Positions 35,574 to 48,200 of a stretch of 64,000 nucleotides of DNA are shown here, piece by piece; the stretch's first letter is position 1, and each line of letters begins with the position of its first letter. The notes below the pieces were generated by a model. That model searched no databases. It was given only the letters and a program-made list of their open reading frames with translations, and was not told the origin of the DNA. Origin of the DNA: Aptenodytes patagonicus (Eukaryota; Chordata; Aves; Sphenisciformes; Spheniscidae); assembly GCF_965638725.1 (NCBI RefSeq), contig NC_134950.1, positions 165,454,853 through 165,518,852 of the forward strand, read 5' to 3'. Position numbers and translations under genes: made by a program.

Positions 35574-36582
35574 ATCATAGAATCGTTTAGGTTGGAAAAG
35601 ACCTTTAAGATCATCAACTGTTACCCTAACACTGCCAAGTCCACCGCTAAACCATGTCCCTAAGCACCACATCTACACGTCTTTTAAATACCTCCAGGGA
35701 TGGGGACTCAACCCCTTCCCTGGGCAGCCTGGTCCAATGTTTAACCACTCTTTCAGTAAAGACATTTTTCCTCACGTCCAACCTAAACCTCCCCTGGCAC
35801 AACTTGAGGCCATTTCCTCTTGTCCTATCGCTTGTTACTTGGGAGAAGAGACCGACCCCACCTCGCTACAACCTCCTTCCAGGGAGTTGTAGAGAGCGAT
35901 GAGGTCTCCCCTCAGCCTCCTTTTCTCCAGGCTAAACAACCCCAGTTCCCTCAGCCGCTCCTCATCAGACTTGTTCTCCAGACCCCTCACCAGCCTCGTT
36001 GCCCTTCTCTGGACACGCTCCAGCACCTCAACGTCCTTCTTGTAGTGAGGGGCCCAAAACTGAACACAGTATTGGAGGTGCAGCCTCACCAGTGCTGAGT
36101 ACAGGGGCACGATCACTTCCCTCCTCCTGCTGGCCACACTAGTTCTGATACAGGCCAGGATGCCATTGGCCACCTTGGCCGCCTGGGCACACTGCCGGCT
36201 CATGTTCAGCCGGCTGTCGACCAGCACCCCCAGGTCCTTTTCCGCCAGGCAGCTTTCCAGCCACTCTTCCCCAAGCCTGTAGCGCTGCATGGGGTTGTTG
36301 TGGCCGAAGTGCAGGACCCGGCACTTGGCCTTGTTGAACCTCATACAGTTGGCCTGGGCCCATCGATCCAGCCTGTCCAGGTCCCTCTGCAGAGCCTTCC
36401 TACCCTCGAGCAGATCAACGCTCCCACCCAACTTGGTGTTGTCTGCAAACTTACTGAGGGTGCACTCGATCCCCTCGTCCAGATCATTGATAAAGATATT
36501 AAAAAGAACTGGCCCCAGTACTGAGCCCTGGGGAACACCGCTTGTGATGGCTGCCAACTGGGTTTAACGCCATTCACCACGA
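35571..36582 (-). mobile_element. 5'-truncated CR1 LINE retrotransposon
   Basis: Read on the minus strand this is the last kilobase or so of a CR1 element: the C-terminal half of ORF2, the short 3' UTR and the typical tail of ATTCTATG-type units at about 35571-35586. The body continues on the minus strand to about 36582, where reverse transcription appears to have stopped. CR1 is the dominant LINE of bird genomes and moves by target-primed reverse transcription. The copy is dead: 5'-truncated, with at least two frame breaks. CATAATAGA at 35565-35573 and again at 36583-36591 could be a short target-site duplication, although CR1 copies usually lack clear ones. No other CR1 was recognised in the window. 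Confidence 0.95.
35835..36557 (-). pseudogene. CR1 ORF2 fragment (reverse transcriptase C-terminal part), broken
   Basis: A 240-codon open stretch from the reverse-transcriptase domain of CR1 ORF2. GVPQG (residues 7-11) is the conserved motif before the catalytic strand. The catalytic motif reads FADN at residues 37-40 instead of FADD, so one catalytic Asp is Asn (codon at 36438-36440; a GAC-to-AAC change is consistent with CpG decay). Later come the CR1-typical [10 protein letters not shown], the YSALVR...YCVQFWAP block and [13 protein letters not shown]. Compared with the CR1 pattern as I recall it, a base is missing in a C-run at 35856-35859, which moves the C-terminal residues into another frame. 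A second one-base loss near 36547-36551 breaks the frame before GVPQG. The first residue given is a TTG codon, not a real start. Confidence 0.9.
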
Positions 36583-36592
36583 CATAATAGAG

Positions 36593-39500
36593 ACAGTGAT
36601 CATTATTGGCAATAAAAACTGGTAAATTTGCTGGAAGTGTCTTGTGATTTTATAAGTTCCGATGTCTATCTTATATTATGCTTAAATAAATGGGTCTCAA
36701 ATTAGGAATTTAAGGCTTAAATTAGACTAATATTCCCACAAGTTTCATGATTTTTGTTTTGACTTTGAAGAGCTGAAATAAAATCACTTTGGTTTATCAC
36801 TTATCCTCCCTCCCTTTTTATTATTGGACTGAAATGACAGTATTTTAAATGTGGTCAGAGGAAATGTTAGTTATGTAACTTTTCAATAGGTGCTTTCAAC
36901 TGCAAATAGCAGGTTTGAGTTGAGGCTTGAGTAGAAGATATGTCAGACATAGGTTTCTATGCTTTTTGTTGTTTTTTTATTTTTTAGTTTTTAAAGTAAG
37001 TTGCAGTGATGGGCAAATGCTATATACTCTCCCATGTCTAGGCTCCTGGCATTTGCTCCTTTGGCCTCTCCTCTCCAGCCGTCCCCACTGTCCCCACTGC
37101 ATCATCTCTTTGAACATCCCCCAGCCTTTCCTTCTCCCTTTCAACTTTCCTCCGTCCCCAGTATCACACGATCTTTTTTAAGCTCCTTTTCCTCATCTTT
37201 AAAGATTCTTTGGGGCTTCCTCTCTGGTCGCTTAGGTGATGTGGTGCTTTGCCGCGTCATTTGGATAATGCCAGCCTTAATCATCCGTTTGTCTGGCTCT
37301 CCTGCGGGTGTCCTTGCTGCTCTTTCATGTGCTCCTTAAATGGGTCCATGAAGAGCTTCTTTTTCCTCCAAATTGTTCTTTAAGACTCCAGGGTTCCTAC
37401 AGAAAGTTGGTATTCACACATGCTAGGAGAAAGGCCCTTTTGATTTGCTCAGATAGAGAATTCAGGGAATCCTGGAGATACAGTTCCATAGGAGGCTGAG
37501 GGTTTTAACTTTCCAAACCCCATGAATTTTAGATGGTGCCTGTGTAAAATCACATTATCTGTGTGTCTTGTGGATCTCTGTTCTTATCTCTATTGCTCTC
37601 CCTTTCCCTTATTTCTTCTCAAATTAAATTGCAAATGACGGGGTGGCAGAGAGGGAGCAAGGGCAGGAACCTTCCCTTATGTGCGTGAATGGTTCCTACC
37701 ACAGTGAGAGCTTGGTCATGTTTCATACCTTTCAACGCTACTTTAATGTAGACCTTTTCATTGAGTGACATGCATAATTCCCCAACAGCATCATCCTCTG
37801 GCACCTTCCTGGGGCTAGCTTGCCCCCTGCGTGGGCAGGCAGCTTTCACATGTCTTCTATATAGACCACAGTGACCTTGAGATACTCAACGACAACCCAT
37901 TTTATTTTCTTCTGACCCCTTCCCAAAGTTGGAGTAAATTACTTATGTGGTGTGGTTGCTGGTAAGGCTCCTGGTAGTCCAGCTCCGTAAGTCAAATGAA
38001 ATTGGTTGTGAAATGCTTTCCCTGTATTTTAACCTCAAGTCGTGCCACACTGGGTCTCAACGGCCACGCGGTGGGAAAGAGGACTTGTGCTCACCATGTC
38101 GGCAAGACTCGGCGCGCTCTGCTGCTGGCATTTGCTATGTAGCTTTTGTTGTGTGTAATAAAAGTCATATTTACGGATCGGTAGCGGACACTGTCCCGTT
38201 CCTGAATAGCGCTGATTTGTACTTCACAGCCCAGGAGGCACCCAAGTGGGCGCTGAGGGTGAGAGCGGTTGAAGCTAACCGGGAGCCAAGTGCAAGAAGG
38301 AGGGGGAGAAAGCAAGGTCCTAATTTTTCTAAAGGAAAGCATGGCTGAACACCTGCTGTTCCCCAACAGAATAATATGAATTTGCATCAAAAAGGACTCC
38401 CAATCAGTTGTGCTGGCTGCTTTTGAGGAGAGCAGTTGTGTCTGGAGGCATTCTGTTGGGGGAGATGTCTTCCAGTGAAAGCATTTTCCACACAACGGCT
38501 GTGGGGCCCACCCCGCGGCTGGCATTTAGAGAGGGGTGGAAATGCTATTTAAATTTCAAATGGACTCAAGTTTTCACAGTTGCCATGTCAATAGATCAAG
38601 TTCCTTGAAATACATTTTAAGCGGAGTTTACACAGAGCCGCAGGAGCCCGCATTGACTCCAAGGCCTGCCTTTATTGTGCCTCCAGCAGCGGTAAGTCAA
38701 TATGGCATATTGAAAGCAGCTCTGCTCCGCCGCCGAGTGAAAGTTAGCAAATTCCCCCAACTCCTTCCAGCTCTTTTCTTGGGTAGCAGCATGTTTAACT
38801 AACTGAAATGGTCTTTTTTTTTTTCTTCTTTCTTCTTCTTTTTGACTTGTTTTGGGAAGGCAGTAATTAGATCAGGCTGTCAAACTCATCACACCTTCCA
38901 AAACGCCCATCTAGGCCAGGCTGAAAAACCGGCGTGATACAAGGGAAGGTAACAGGAAAACAAGCGGGACCAGGGCGGTGCTGATAAGGGCCGACAGTTG
39001 CTTAGTACAGAACAATAGAAAATAAAACTCGGAAGACAAGACCAGCCAGAAGAGTGGTCGTATTTCATTGCGGGAGCTGATAAAGGTTGCAAACCGTAAC
39101 TCCGGCGGTTCCAGGAACAACATCCTCTGTGAGTGACCTGATCTGACCCTCCCTCCAACTGTTACCCTTGCCTAACAGTGGTTCTCACTTATTTAGCTTC
39201 TCTCCCTACCCAAAATATCTCCAAATCCCATAGTCTAGGTCTTGCAGCAGGTGTGGTTTGTGGGCAGAGACTGCTGGAGATGGGGTTGTCTCCAAATAGA
39301 GGTGGGATGGGAGCTCCCAGCGTGGCTGGAGGTGACTGCTCCTGGTAAAGGCTCCGGATCTTGTCATTAACTTCCCCAACTGATCCATCAGGGTCTGAAT
39401 GTATCTGACATAAATATCATGGCTTAAAACGGCTTGATTTTTTCTTCCCCTTCTTTTTTCCCGGGGGAATGGTACGTGGAGCAACGCGTTGTGCTTCTGC

Positions 39501-41940
39501 GTGCTGTTGTTCGTGCCTGATGCTGGAATCAAATGTTGTCTCTGGTCTTCTGGCATGCATCTGCATTTCATGTGTGGGTGCGTGCAGTGAGTCTGCAGCG
39601 CTGGAAACTGTCGTCTTTGATTTCTACAAGACATGTTTGAAATGCTTCTGGAGATGTTGTGTGCACTTCCTTCTCCATCATCCGCTCAGGCATGAAAAAT
39701 AGTCATTTCTCCTTGGTGTGACTACCGTACAGGTTGTCCCTATTAAAGGTGCTCGTTAACTATTTCTTGCTGGGCATTCCTAACGGATATGTGAATCTGA
39801 ACGTCCCCATCCATGGTGAGTGGATGCCAGCAGGTACTTCTGATTTTGAGTTTGACCTGCTTTGATATTTCAAGATGTGGCACGTTGCTAGCTATCTGCG
39901 GTCCTCCTCTTTGCGCTGGTGTAGCATGTGAGGAAGCTGGAGCAGTATGCAAGCTGGAGTCTAGCCTTTGAATTTTAAATGGTCTGGTATGAGTTGTTTT
40001 GTTTCTGTTTGGATTGCGCCTACCATTTTTATACCCTAGTGTTACCCTGCCAGGATAAATCACTCTTGAGGTGACCACGCATTTCCTGAGACATACTGTT
40101 AACTTAAGCAAGTAAACGAATGACCTGGCAAATCACCGTGTGATGTTGGGCATTGATGATGGAGCCTTGATTCTGCAACCCAGTGAATGTTCCTCTCCCT
40201 TTTCCAGGGCCCTGGTAAAGCTCTGTGGTTGTGGTACCCAAAAAAGGATGGCTAGATTTACATTCTACCAGAAATAGAGGCTGGCATAGGAGAAACATAT
40301 GCCTTGATTCCTAAATGGGGAAAAAGAAAACATTCAGGAAGGAAAAACAGTTCTGTGACTAATTATTTGTAATTGTTTTCTTTATAAAAAAAAGATCAAG
40401 ATTGTTAGAGTGCTTCTTCCCCTCCAAAACATCTACAAGTGATCAGGCTACCAAACAGACTAATTAGATGTCAAATAGACTTCAGTTCTTAAATTGGTTT
40501 AGTTACACAATGCAAAACATCACATTGGGAAGCAGATGGCGTGTCATTTTTAATATGTCTTGTAACTTGCCTGAAACCACTTCAAAGTTTCCTTAAAGAA
40601 AATGTTGCTACCACTGACCAAAAGAGATGCTACTGAGTATCTCTCAGCATAACAGCAAGATGTTGGGCCAGTGTCTTGCAAGTATTGTCGGTGCCTTCAG
40701 AGGCTTAGAAGTAGAGGTGCCTTTTTAATGGGGTTTGTGTTCAGCGGGTAAAGAGCTGGTGCTGTCTTAGAAAATTGGGACCCTTTAAGGTTGGGCAAAT
40801 TGGACACCAAAAAAACCCTAACTCAAGGCTATAATATAATTAGTTTTGAAAAATCTTTCTCTCTGCCCAGACTACATAGTTCAATTGGCAAGCCTTTTGG
40901 GCTATGCCTTCCTTAGAAATGCCTGTGTTGCACTGGAATCTAAAAGATACGTTGAAGAGGAATATGGAGAACCAGAAACCCCGCAGCAGCGGGGGGAACC
41001 CTTAGCCTCGTTTGCAAAAACATGAAAATGGCTCAATATCTTGTAACTCGAGTCATTACAGCATTAATGAAAACAGCATTAAGTGCTGCCAGGCTGTTCC
41101 ACTGCAAGCTTAATTACTGAAAGAGTAGGAAATGAGTGTTTGGGTGAAAAACAGGTTTAGGATTGTGGTGGAGATTAAGTAATACCAAAGTGGAGAGAGT
41201 GCTGTGCTTGAGTGATGAAAACTAGGAGATAACCTCAGTTGTATTTTGAATCCATACCCAAATATGCTTCGGGGGCTTTGGAGGGTGTATTTATTGCATA
41301 GGTGGAAAAGTCCGTGAGATACTGACAATAGCAATGAAAACAAAGTCGGAAGTAGGTGAAGAGATGAGGTTCTTTTGATAGGCTCTAGTATATATAAGAG
41401 GTCAGTTTAAGTATCCTCAGATGATTTAATGCTTGAAGAACACGTCTTCCCATTATAGGTTTCATTAAATATTATTAGAAGAGTATCAGTTTGGGTTGGG
41501 GTGAAAATTAGAAAATAAATCAGTATAGGCAAAATAAGGCAGAGGGTTTAATTTCTCTCTAATATTCTTCATTCATACGCAGCATTAGTTTCGTTACTTA
41601 AAATTCATATTTCTAAAGGAAAGTCATAAATGCAAAGGATTAGTTCTAAATTAGTATTTTAACCTGTTGTGCAAACTTTCTAAATGTCTTATTTTATCAC
41701 AAAATAACCTGAAATAGTGGAGTCTCCTCCCTCCCTTCCATCACTCCCTTCCTGAGCTCATAAGCATCAGGAGGAGCAGGGTAAGCTTTGCCACGGGGCA
41801 TCCTCTTGTCAAAGATGCTTAATCGCCTCCGAGTCTACTAATCTAAGATATGAACAAATACCGAAGCAATTAATTGTGTTGATTTAAAACCCATTTCCCC
41901 TCTTTTCTTTCCGCTTCCCCCTCCCCAAATCTCTTTCCGT
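36593..41940. other. Intronic sequence, no exon recognised
   Basis: AT-moderate intron with C/T-rich patches at about 37040-37160 and 38811-38842. Open frames reach about 144 codons but match nothing known and often overlap an antisense frame. No repeats were recognised. Confidence 0.5.
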
Positions 41941-41942
41941 AT

Positions 41943-42521
41943 TCAACCTGTTGGCGACAGACCATCGGTTGTGAAATTGGGTAATGTATTGACCTTTTTG
42001 GGTCGGAAAGCTGTGGCTTGCAGGGTGAGCGCTATTTTAGGAGGGAAGGAGGAGACGGAGGAGTTGGTTTGGACGCGTTGGTAGCAGGGCATGCTTTCTG
42101 CTGGGATGAGGTGTGATCCAAAACCGCTGTTGGATGTGGGACCTTTGGTCATCCCCATGGGGAAAGAGGAAAACCAAGCTGGATTACACCTTCCCTGGGC
42201 AGGGAAGAGGGGAGCTGGCCCTTCTGAGTTTTTTGCGCACCCTTTAGTCCCCCTGCTGGTAACAGAGTTTATAATTAACCTCATTAATACGGTATACAGG
42301 GCCTCAATCAATCTCTGGGCGATTGCTCCCAAGGATACCTTGCTAAAGGACTCTACGATAAGCGCGTTTGGCACCAGAACGTGCTGAAGATCTTTGTCCG
42401 TGGCGTTAATTGCTTGTGTCATCCTTCTCTCCGCTGCCAGGTACACACGGTTCTGGAGATTTTCCTGAACGGCAAAGAGTTTCCTTGGAACGAAAACAAC
42501 CTTGCCTGTATTTTTGATCAT
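41943..42521 (-). other. Unusually open block, 192 codons minus; possible conserved element
   Basis: An ATG-initiated frame of 192 codons on the minus strand with balanced, non-repetitive amino-acid composition, for example VVFVPRKLFAVQENLQ and AIAQRLIEALYTVLMRL. The plus strand is open at 42091-42387 and 42381-42659. I recognise no family. There is no repeat origin visible, no poly-A at its 3' side and no paired splice sites that I can support. Openness on both strands is more typical of chance or of a conserved non-coding element with few TAA/TAG words than of a gene. A near-match to the CTCF core lies inside. Confidence 0.2.
42246..42263 (-). promoter_or_regulatory. Near-match to CTCF core motif
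   Basis: On the minus strand the sequence is TTACCAGCAGGGGGACTA. The CCAGCAGGGGG part matches the CTCF core, but the C that normally follows is A. Binding is possible and unproven. Confidence 0.3.
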
Positions 42522-43884
42522 TTTAGATGGCAGCGGTCATTTTTTGGTGCTGCTCAGGGGGAATTGAGGAGGTGGAGGCAGTTTGGAGGGGAACCCCCTG
42601 TGAACCCAGTGGAGAGCTGGGTGGTTTTGAAAGGTGCTTCTCACCTTTGGGTGCTTTAGAAAAGTCTGTTTCTAAAAGAAAAAAAACCCAAACAAACTGA
42701 AGGTGCAAAACAAAAGAAGCAAGCAGCAGGATCACTTGTCCTTATTTTTTTTCTTGCTTCTCCAAAACGGGAGTGCACGACAGCGTGGAGCTGCATCAAG
42801 GTCACAAAGTTCGCAGAATAGCAAGCAGGTGGAGGAGAAAGAAGAAATGAAGACAAAAAGACTGGGATTAGTTTGGGGGTTTGTGGGAAAATGGTTGTCC
42901 GGGGTGTTTCTGTGGTAGGCTGCTTTCTGTTGGGTGCAAATCGAGTCATCTCATTTTATTCAGCTCTTGTCATGACTTTGTTTTTTGGTACCTGGTGGGT
43001 TTCATCCTATGTGGCTTTGCAGACCCTTCCACATTTTTACTAAGGATTTACAGATCTCGGGAAGTGCCTTTTAATAATATTGACAATCGAGTTGCTTTTA
43101 TTTGCTGCTTTCCTAGACCCTTCACAAGTAGTCCTGGGATCCTTAAGGGTCTGTGCATCAGTAGCTTAAAACTCCTAATCCCTTGAATTATGGTAGTGTT
43201 TCAGCTGATGGACTGGGACCTGTTCAACTCTTTTTTTTCTTTCCTAAAAGGCAGAGCAAGACTGGAAGCCTTGTTTTGTTGCGAAGGAGTTATGGAAACT
43301 TTCAGCATGGCCACACTTTTTATCTCTCAGTGGGAGTAAAGATGCTGTAGCATTTAAGAGAAATCGGGGGGGGGGGGGAGGTGGGTTCTGGGGTGCCTTT
43401 GCTGATGGGTGGTTGTGGGTGTTTGCTCACCTTCCTGGCGGCGCTGAATTATTGGCTTCCTGCGATCCTGGTGTGGGAAATGTGTTGGAGGAGGAAGGGA
43501 GGAGCAGCTCTTTTGCCCATCTCGCACATTGAATCCTGCCTTGCTTGTTATTTCAATTACAAATGTTTTACTCACCCTTTTGTTTGCACGGGGGCTGGAC
43601 TTTAGCAGTAGCCCCTTGACCATACAAGAATGACCCAGGAAATCTGACCTACCATTCTTTCATTCTCAGAGCTATTTTTGGTAACTGTAGGTTTTTGTTT
43701 GTGCTACTTTAAAAAAAAAAACCCTTTTAGCAGCCTCAATTGGTGGGCTGCAGGAGGATGGGAAGGCCCTGTAACCATTTCCCCCATTTTATTTTCCATA
43801 AAGTGCGAGCATTTTAAACAGAAAACCTGACAAGTCATTTCCTATCATGCATTGTAATTATCTATTATAATAGGGAATAAAGGA

Positions 43885-43932
43885 TTAATTAGTTTTCAAG
43901 CTGCAGATATGATTTAATTAGTTTTCAAGCTG
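43885..43932 (+). repeat. Direct duplication carrying homeodomain-type sites, 29-bp interval
   Basis: TTAATTAGTTTTCAAGCTG occurs at 43885-43903 and again, identically, at 43914-43932. Each copy includes TAATTA, a homeodomain core. The surrounding AT-rich DNA (about 43790-43945) has the look of a conserved enhancer, which is inference only. Confidence 0.75.
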
Positions 43933-44670
43933 TATCTGAAACACCTGTCTCGGCAAAATCAAAGTGCTTTCATTTAGGGGGAAAAAAATAGGGGAGAGGG
44001 AGAGAAGGAGAGAGTGAGTTCAGGGTCGCTGATGTTTGCCGACCCACGGGGTCGCTCGCCAATTTTACACCCTCAGCGAGGTGTGATGCTTTTTTTCTTT
44101 TTAACTGCCCAGTTTATGACAAGTGTTCAATTGCACTGATGCGTGCACGGTGCTCAAGGCATGTCATTGCCAGTTCATGCCACTACTCCCCAAAATTTAA
44201 GGAATTTCGAGTGTCTATAAGATGCATGTGCTGACCCCAGGGAGGTCACGGCAGAGAGGAAAGGACCAAAACCCACTGTTTTTTGTGAAAATCTCAGCTC
44301 CAGTCACTTTGCTGGGGGAGGGCAAAGTGGCGGCTCTGAAACATGAGCATGTCTCCTCTGGGCATCGATTTGGGGACAGTTCAGTGCTGAGTGGTCAATT
44401 TAGGTGAAATGATGTTTTTGCTGTATGTGAGCGGCAGCTGACGTCTCCGTCACGGGCAGCAGCATCTTTCCATTGGGATTAAACGTGGTTTGGGAGGAAA
44501 ACGGCTGTAAGCCAGGAGGATTGAGGGGTGGGTTTTACCGTGGCATCACCGCTAGCACCAGGAACTCCGGGGTGGCGTGGGAAGATGAACCCCCAGGCTG
44601 CAGCTTCGCCTGGGGACCAGCTCTGCCTATGAGTGAAACTGCATCCTCTCTACTATCTTTTTCTTCCAAA

Positions 44671-44734
44671 ATAATAGTAAATAATAATAATAATAATAAT
44701 AATCATAATCATCATCATCATCATCATCATCATC
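44671..44734 (+). repeat. (AAT)n(ATC)n compound trinucleotide microsatellite
   Basis: Begins as AATAGTAAATAAT, becomes about eight pure AAT/ATA units, then switches through AATCAT to about nine ATC units. Probably polymorphic. Confidence 0.95.
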
Positions 44735-45186
44735 TGCAAGAAACCAAGCTGCTTCTTCCTCTCCCCCCCTCCAAACCATATTTCAGGGTCACTCCCTGGG
44801 AAGAGGTTTCCAAAGGAATGAGAGTTTTGCATCTTAAAGGTGGGAAAAATGGACCGTTCCTGAAAAAGGCATTATTTTTTTTTGTGGTATCTAAAGATTT
44901 TCTTGGCACATTTTTTTTCCCCTCCATCTCCCTTTCTCCCCACCACTTTTATTTTGAATTCTGCCTTACAAAGCAGCGCTACCTACCCAGCCAGAGGCAG
45001 GGTGCAGCGTGCTTTCTTCCTGTAGTAGTAGTAAAGGTCACGCTTCCCTGCGGTGGCTTTTTTGGCTGGGTTATTTTTAACTCAGAACAGCCCATCTGCG
45101 CTTCTCCTCTCCCTTGCCATCGCGTTCGCACGCGACGGGGTCTGCGGGAGCAGAACAACAAACCGATTGCACTTGAGTTTATTTTC

Positions 45187-45248
45187 TTGTTGTTATTATT
45201 TTGTTGGGGTTTTTGTTTTTGGTGGTTTTTTTTTCTTTTTTTTTTTTG
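45187..45248 (+). repeat. T/G-rich low-complexity tract ending in T-run
   Basis: TTGTTGTTATTATTTTG, GGGGTTTTTG and long T runs. It resembles the tracts at 9185, 22679 and 24425. Confidence 0.75.
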
Positions 45249-48200
45249 AACCGCTGGGGCTCTGCGGTTGGGTTGCGCCTGGTTGCTCGCCAGCAGCTAT
45301 AAATAGTGTTGTGTACAAGCAAGAAGTGCCTGAATGAGGTTGAGCGGCAGGAAAGGAAAAGCCCCTTTTGGCTTCCAGCTGGCTGCCGGCCAAGCAGCTC
45401 ATTGCTTCAGCAGATGAGTGTTTTGAGGTAGCGTGGGAAGGAGAGAGCAGTGAGTAAGATGGTCTTTCTCCGGTTAGAGGTGTGTGTGGATGTCTGTGTG
45501 TGTGTCTTTTGTTGGGATTTTATTTTATGAATGGCTGCCTGCGGGCAGGGCGGTGCTGCCGGCGGGGATGCTGCGGGGCTGCGAGCGGCTTCCTACCGAG
45601 GTTTGATCTCTCAAGGTGTTAAATGAGCGAGCCTTGGGATGGACATAGCGGTGAGGATGCTCTGGAGGATCCCTGGCGAGGTGGTGCCGGGTTGGGAATC
45701 AGGTAGGTTTTGGTTGTGAGTTTGCCCCTGCCGCTGATGGGTTTAACGTCGGTCAAGTTTTTTCTCCCTTTTTTCTGGTCTGGAAATGTGCCATCGCATT
45801 CGAACTGGGGTGTTGCATGTGTTTATGGGTGTCCCATCTCCAGCGCTTCTCATGACAGGGTTTCGGACTTTCTGGCTCGGAAAGTGGGAATGCTCTCCCT
45901 GCAACGGGAGGGATGGGACCGTTGTGCATCGCTCCCTTCGCCCCCATCATCTCGGGGGCTGAGCCGCCGGTTGGGCACCCCTGAGGCCACCCATAACCCC
46001 AAAGCTGCTTCCTTGCACCCAGGCTCTTCTTTCCTGGGGGGTGGTGATGATTTCTTGCATTATTCTAGCACTGAGCGGACCCCGGTGCAATCGGGGCTGT
46101 GCAAATAGACTAGAAGGAAAAACTCAAAATCGACCCTTGATATATATTTTTTCCCTTCAATGCATAGATAACTTAATTTTAACCAAGGACTTTGCTTGAG
46201 AAGTCTTTTCTCTATACATGTATTTAAAAAAAAAAGTACCTTTAAGTGCTATATATAGAAGCACAGATTAAATGGCACTGTTACTACTGAATTAAATGAA
46301 TTTTTATCAGAACACTTAGAGACACTTTTTCAATAAAACCTGAATTGGACTGGGGAAAATCTGACCTCTCTGTCCAGTTATTTCAGCTCCACTGAAAGGC
46401 TTTCTAGGAAGAGCCGCAGCTCAGCCTGGAAAGCCTGCCAGGTTTGTGGGAAGCAAAGAGGATGAGGGGAGAGTTTGCTGTCTTTGGCTTTCAGTTTTAA
46501 AAGGAAAAGCAGTAAAAACCCCACCAAATTTCCGTTTGAGTATAGTCTGAATTTGCTAAATTTTAGTCTGAAACTTGAGTATTTCAATGAGTTATGAGAT
46601 ACTAAAAACAGGGGTGAGAAGTAGAAATATTTAGGGAATTTATTTTCTCATCCCTCTCCCTATTATAATTTGTTTGCAAGCTCAGTGAGAAACATTTATG
46701 CTAAAAAACCCACATTATATTCTTTAAGAGGTACAATTAATGATTTACTTAACCAGGTAAGATTTCTTAAAACTTCAAAACTGATGAATTAGCTCTACAA
46801 GAAAGTAAGCAGGACATTAGGGTTCAGCTGATACGCTGATGAAGGCAGCATTAGTTTTTAACAGCGATGGTAATGAGTTAATGATCGCTTATATGGCAGA
46901 ACAATATATTCAAATGTTTATGGTCGTCTATGCTGTGTCGTGCTATGAGTTAGCAGTTACTGTAACCATCGCTGCTCAGAGTAACCTCAGGTCCTGCACA
47001 GTCTGCTTCAGAAGAGCCATATACTGTGGGGTTTGCTCTCTTAAATGTTTTGGGGACTTTCCCTTTTTTTGAAGCTTCCTGCTAATCGTGTTGATCATCC
47101 TGCAATACAGATAATGCAGCATTAATTTAGTAAATAAATCAATCTCCCTCTTTTTGGTTTCATAGCTATTCAAATGCTATAGCTGCATTATGTTGCTGGA
47201 TATTTTTTTTTTCTTTCTGTAATTGAGTAGTCTCAAAATGCAGAAACGGCACTCTATTTATTTGAACTGTTTAGAGGAAAATTAATTGGGCTATTTTTAC
47301 GATTGGGCTTTTGTGTCACGGTCTTATTTTTCACTATCTGATTTATGTAGCTAGAGTAAAAGGACCAAAAAAAAAAAAAGTCTGCCTCATTTGAATTGCT
47401 GATATTTCTTTTATAGAGGTTTAGGTTGGGATTTTGTAATTTCTGCTTTCGGAGCAGGAGACAGAGAGCTCGTGCAGGAGAACGCGAAATACGAAGTTTC
47501 TTTTGTGCTGTCGGGATATTGGGGCTGCTTTGATCTCCCATGATGAAATGTAAGATGCTGCAAAATGAAGGGTTGCTCGAGAGACCGAGGGGGGCTTTTT
47601 TCACCCCTTAAATTCTTCAGGCGGCTGGATCAGAGAGGGACCCTCTGGAGGGAGCGGGACGGGGTGGGGGACACAGGCTGGAAATACTATTATGGGAATT
47701 TGAGCAACAAAGGTTGGCAGAGCCCGTCCCTAAACCCAAGCGAAGGTTGCGACCCCCAGGTCCTGGCGGGGCACCGTCCCCTTTGAGGCTGCAGGATCGC
47801 TCCTGGGTGAAACTGAGACACGGAGGGCTGGCTTTTCTCTTTTCCAAACCAGACAATTTGTTCTGCACAGTGGTGTTTGCTAACCCAGGTCAGAGATCAA
47901 ATGCCAGGCTGAGCAGGGAGGTTGCAAGCGATAGTTTGGGAAGTCTGTAAAGAAGTGGATATGGGAGCACCCCCTTCAATGCCAGGTTTGAAGCCTTACC
48001 CCGAGCTGTGCTTTCTCCCTTTGGTGCTGGCACTGTGCGTGGATGTGGGAGGTTTCTAGTGGTGCTGCTCCGGTTACTCGAGCAAACCCAAGTTTAGGGT
48101 GGGGGTTTGGTAGGTGGCAATTAGTGACTGCCCGGCCATGTGTGTCTGTCCCCAGTTACTTGCAATGCCAAGAAAACAAGGTGGCTTGAAGCCCTGGAAG

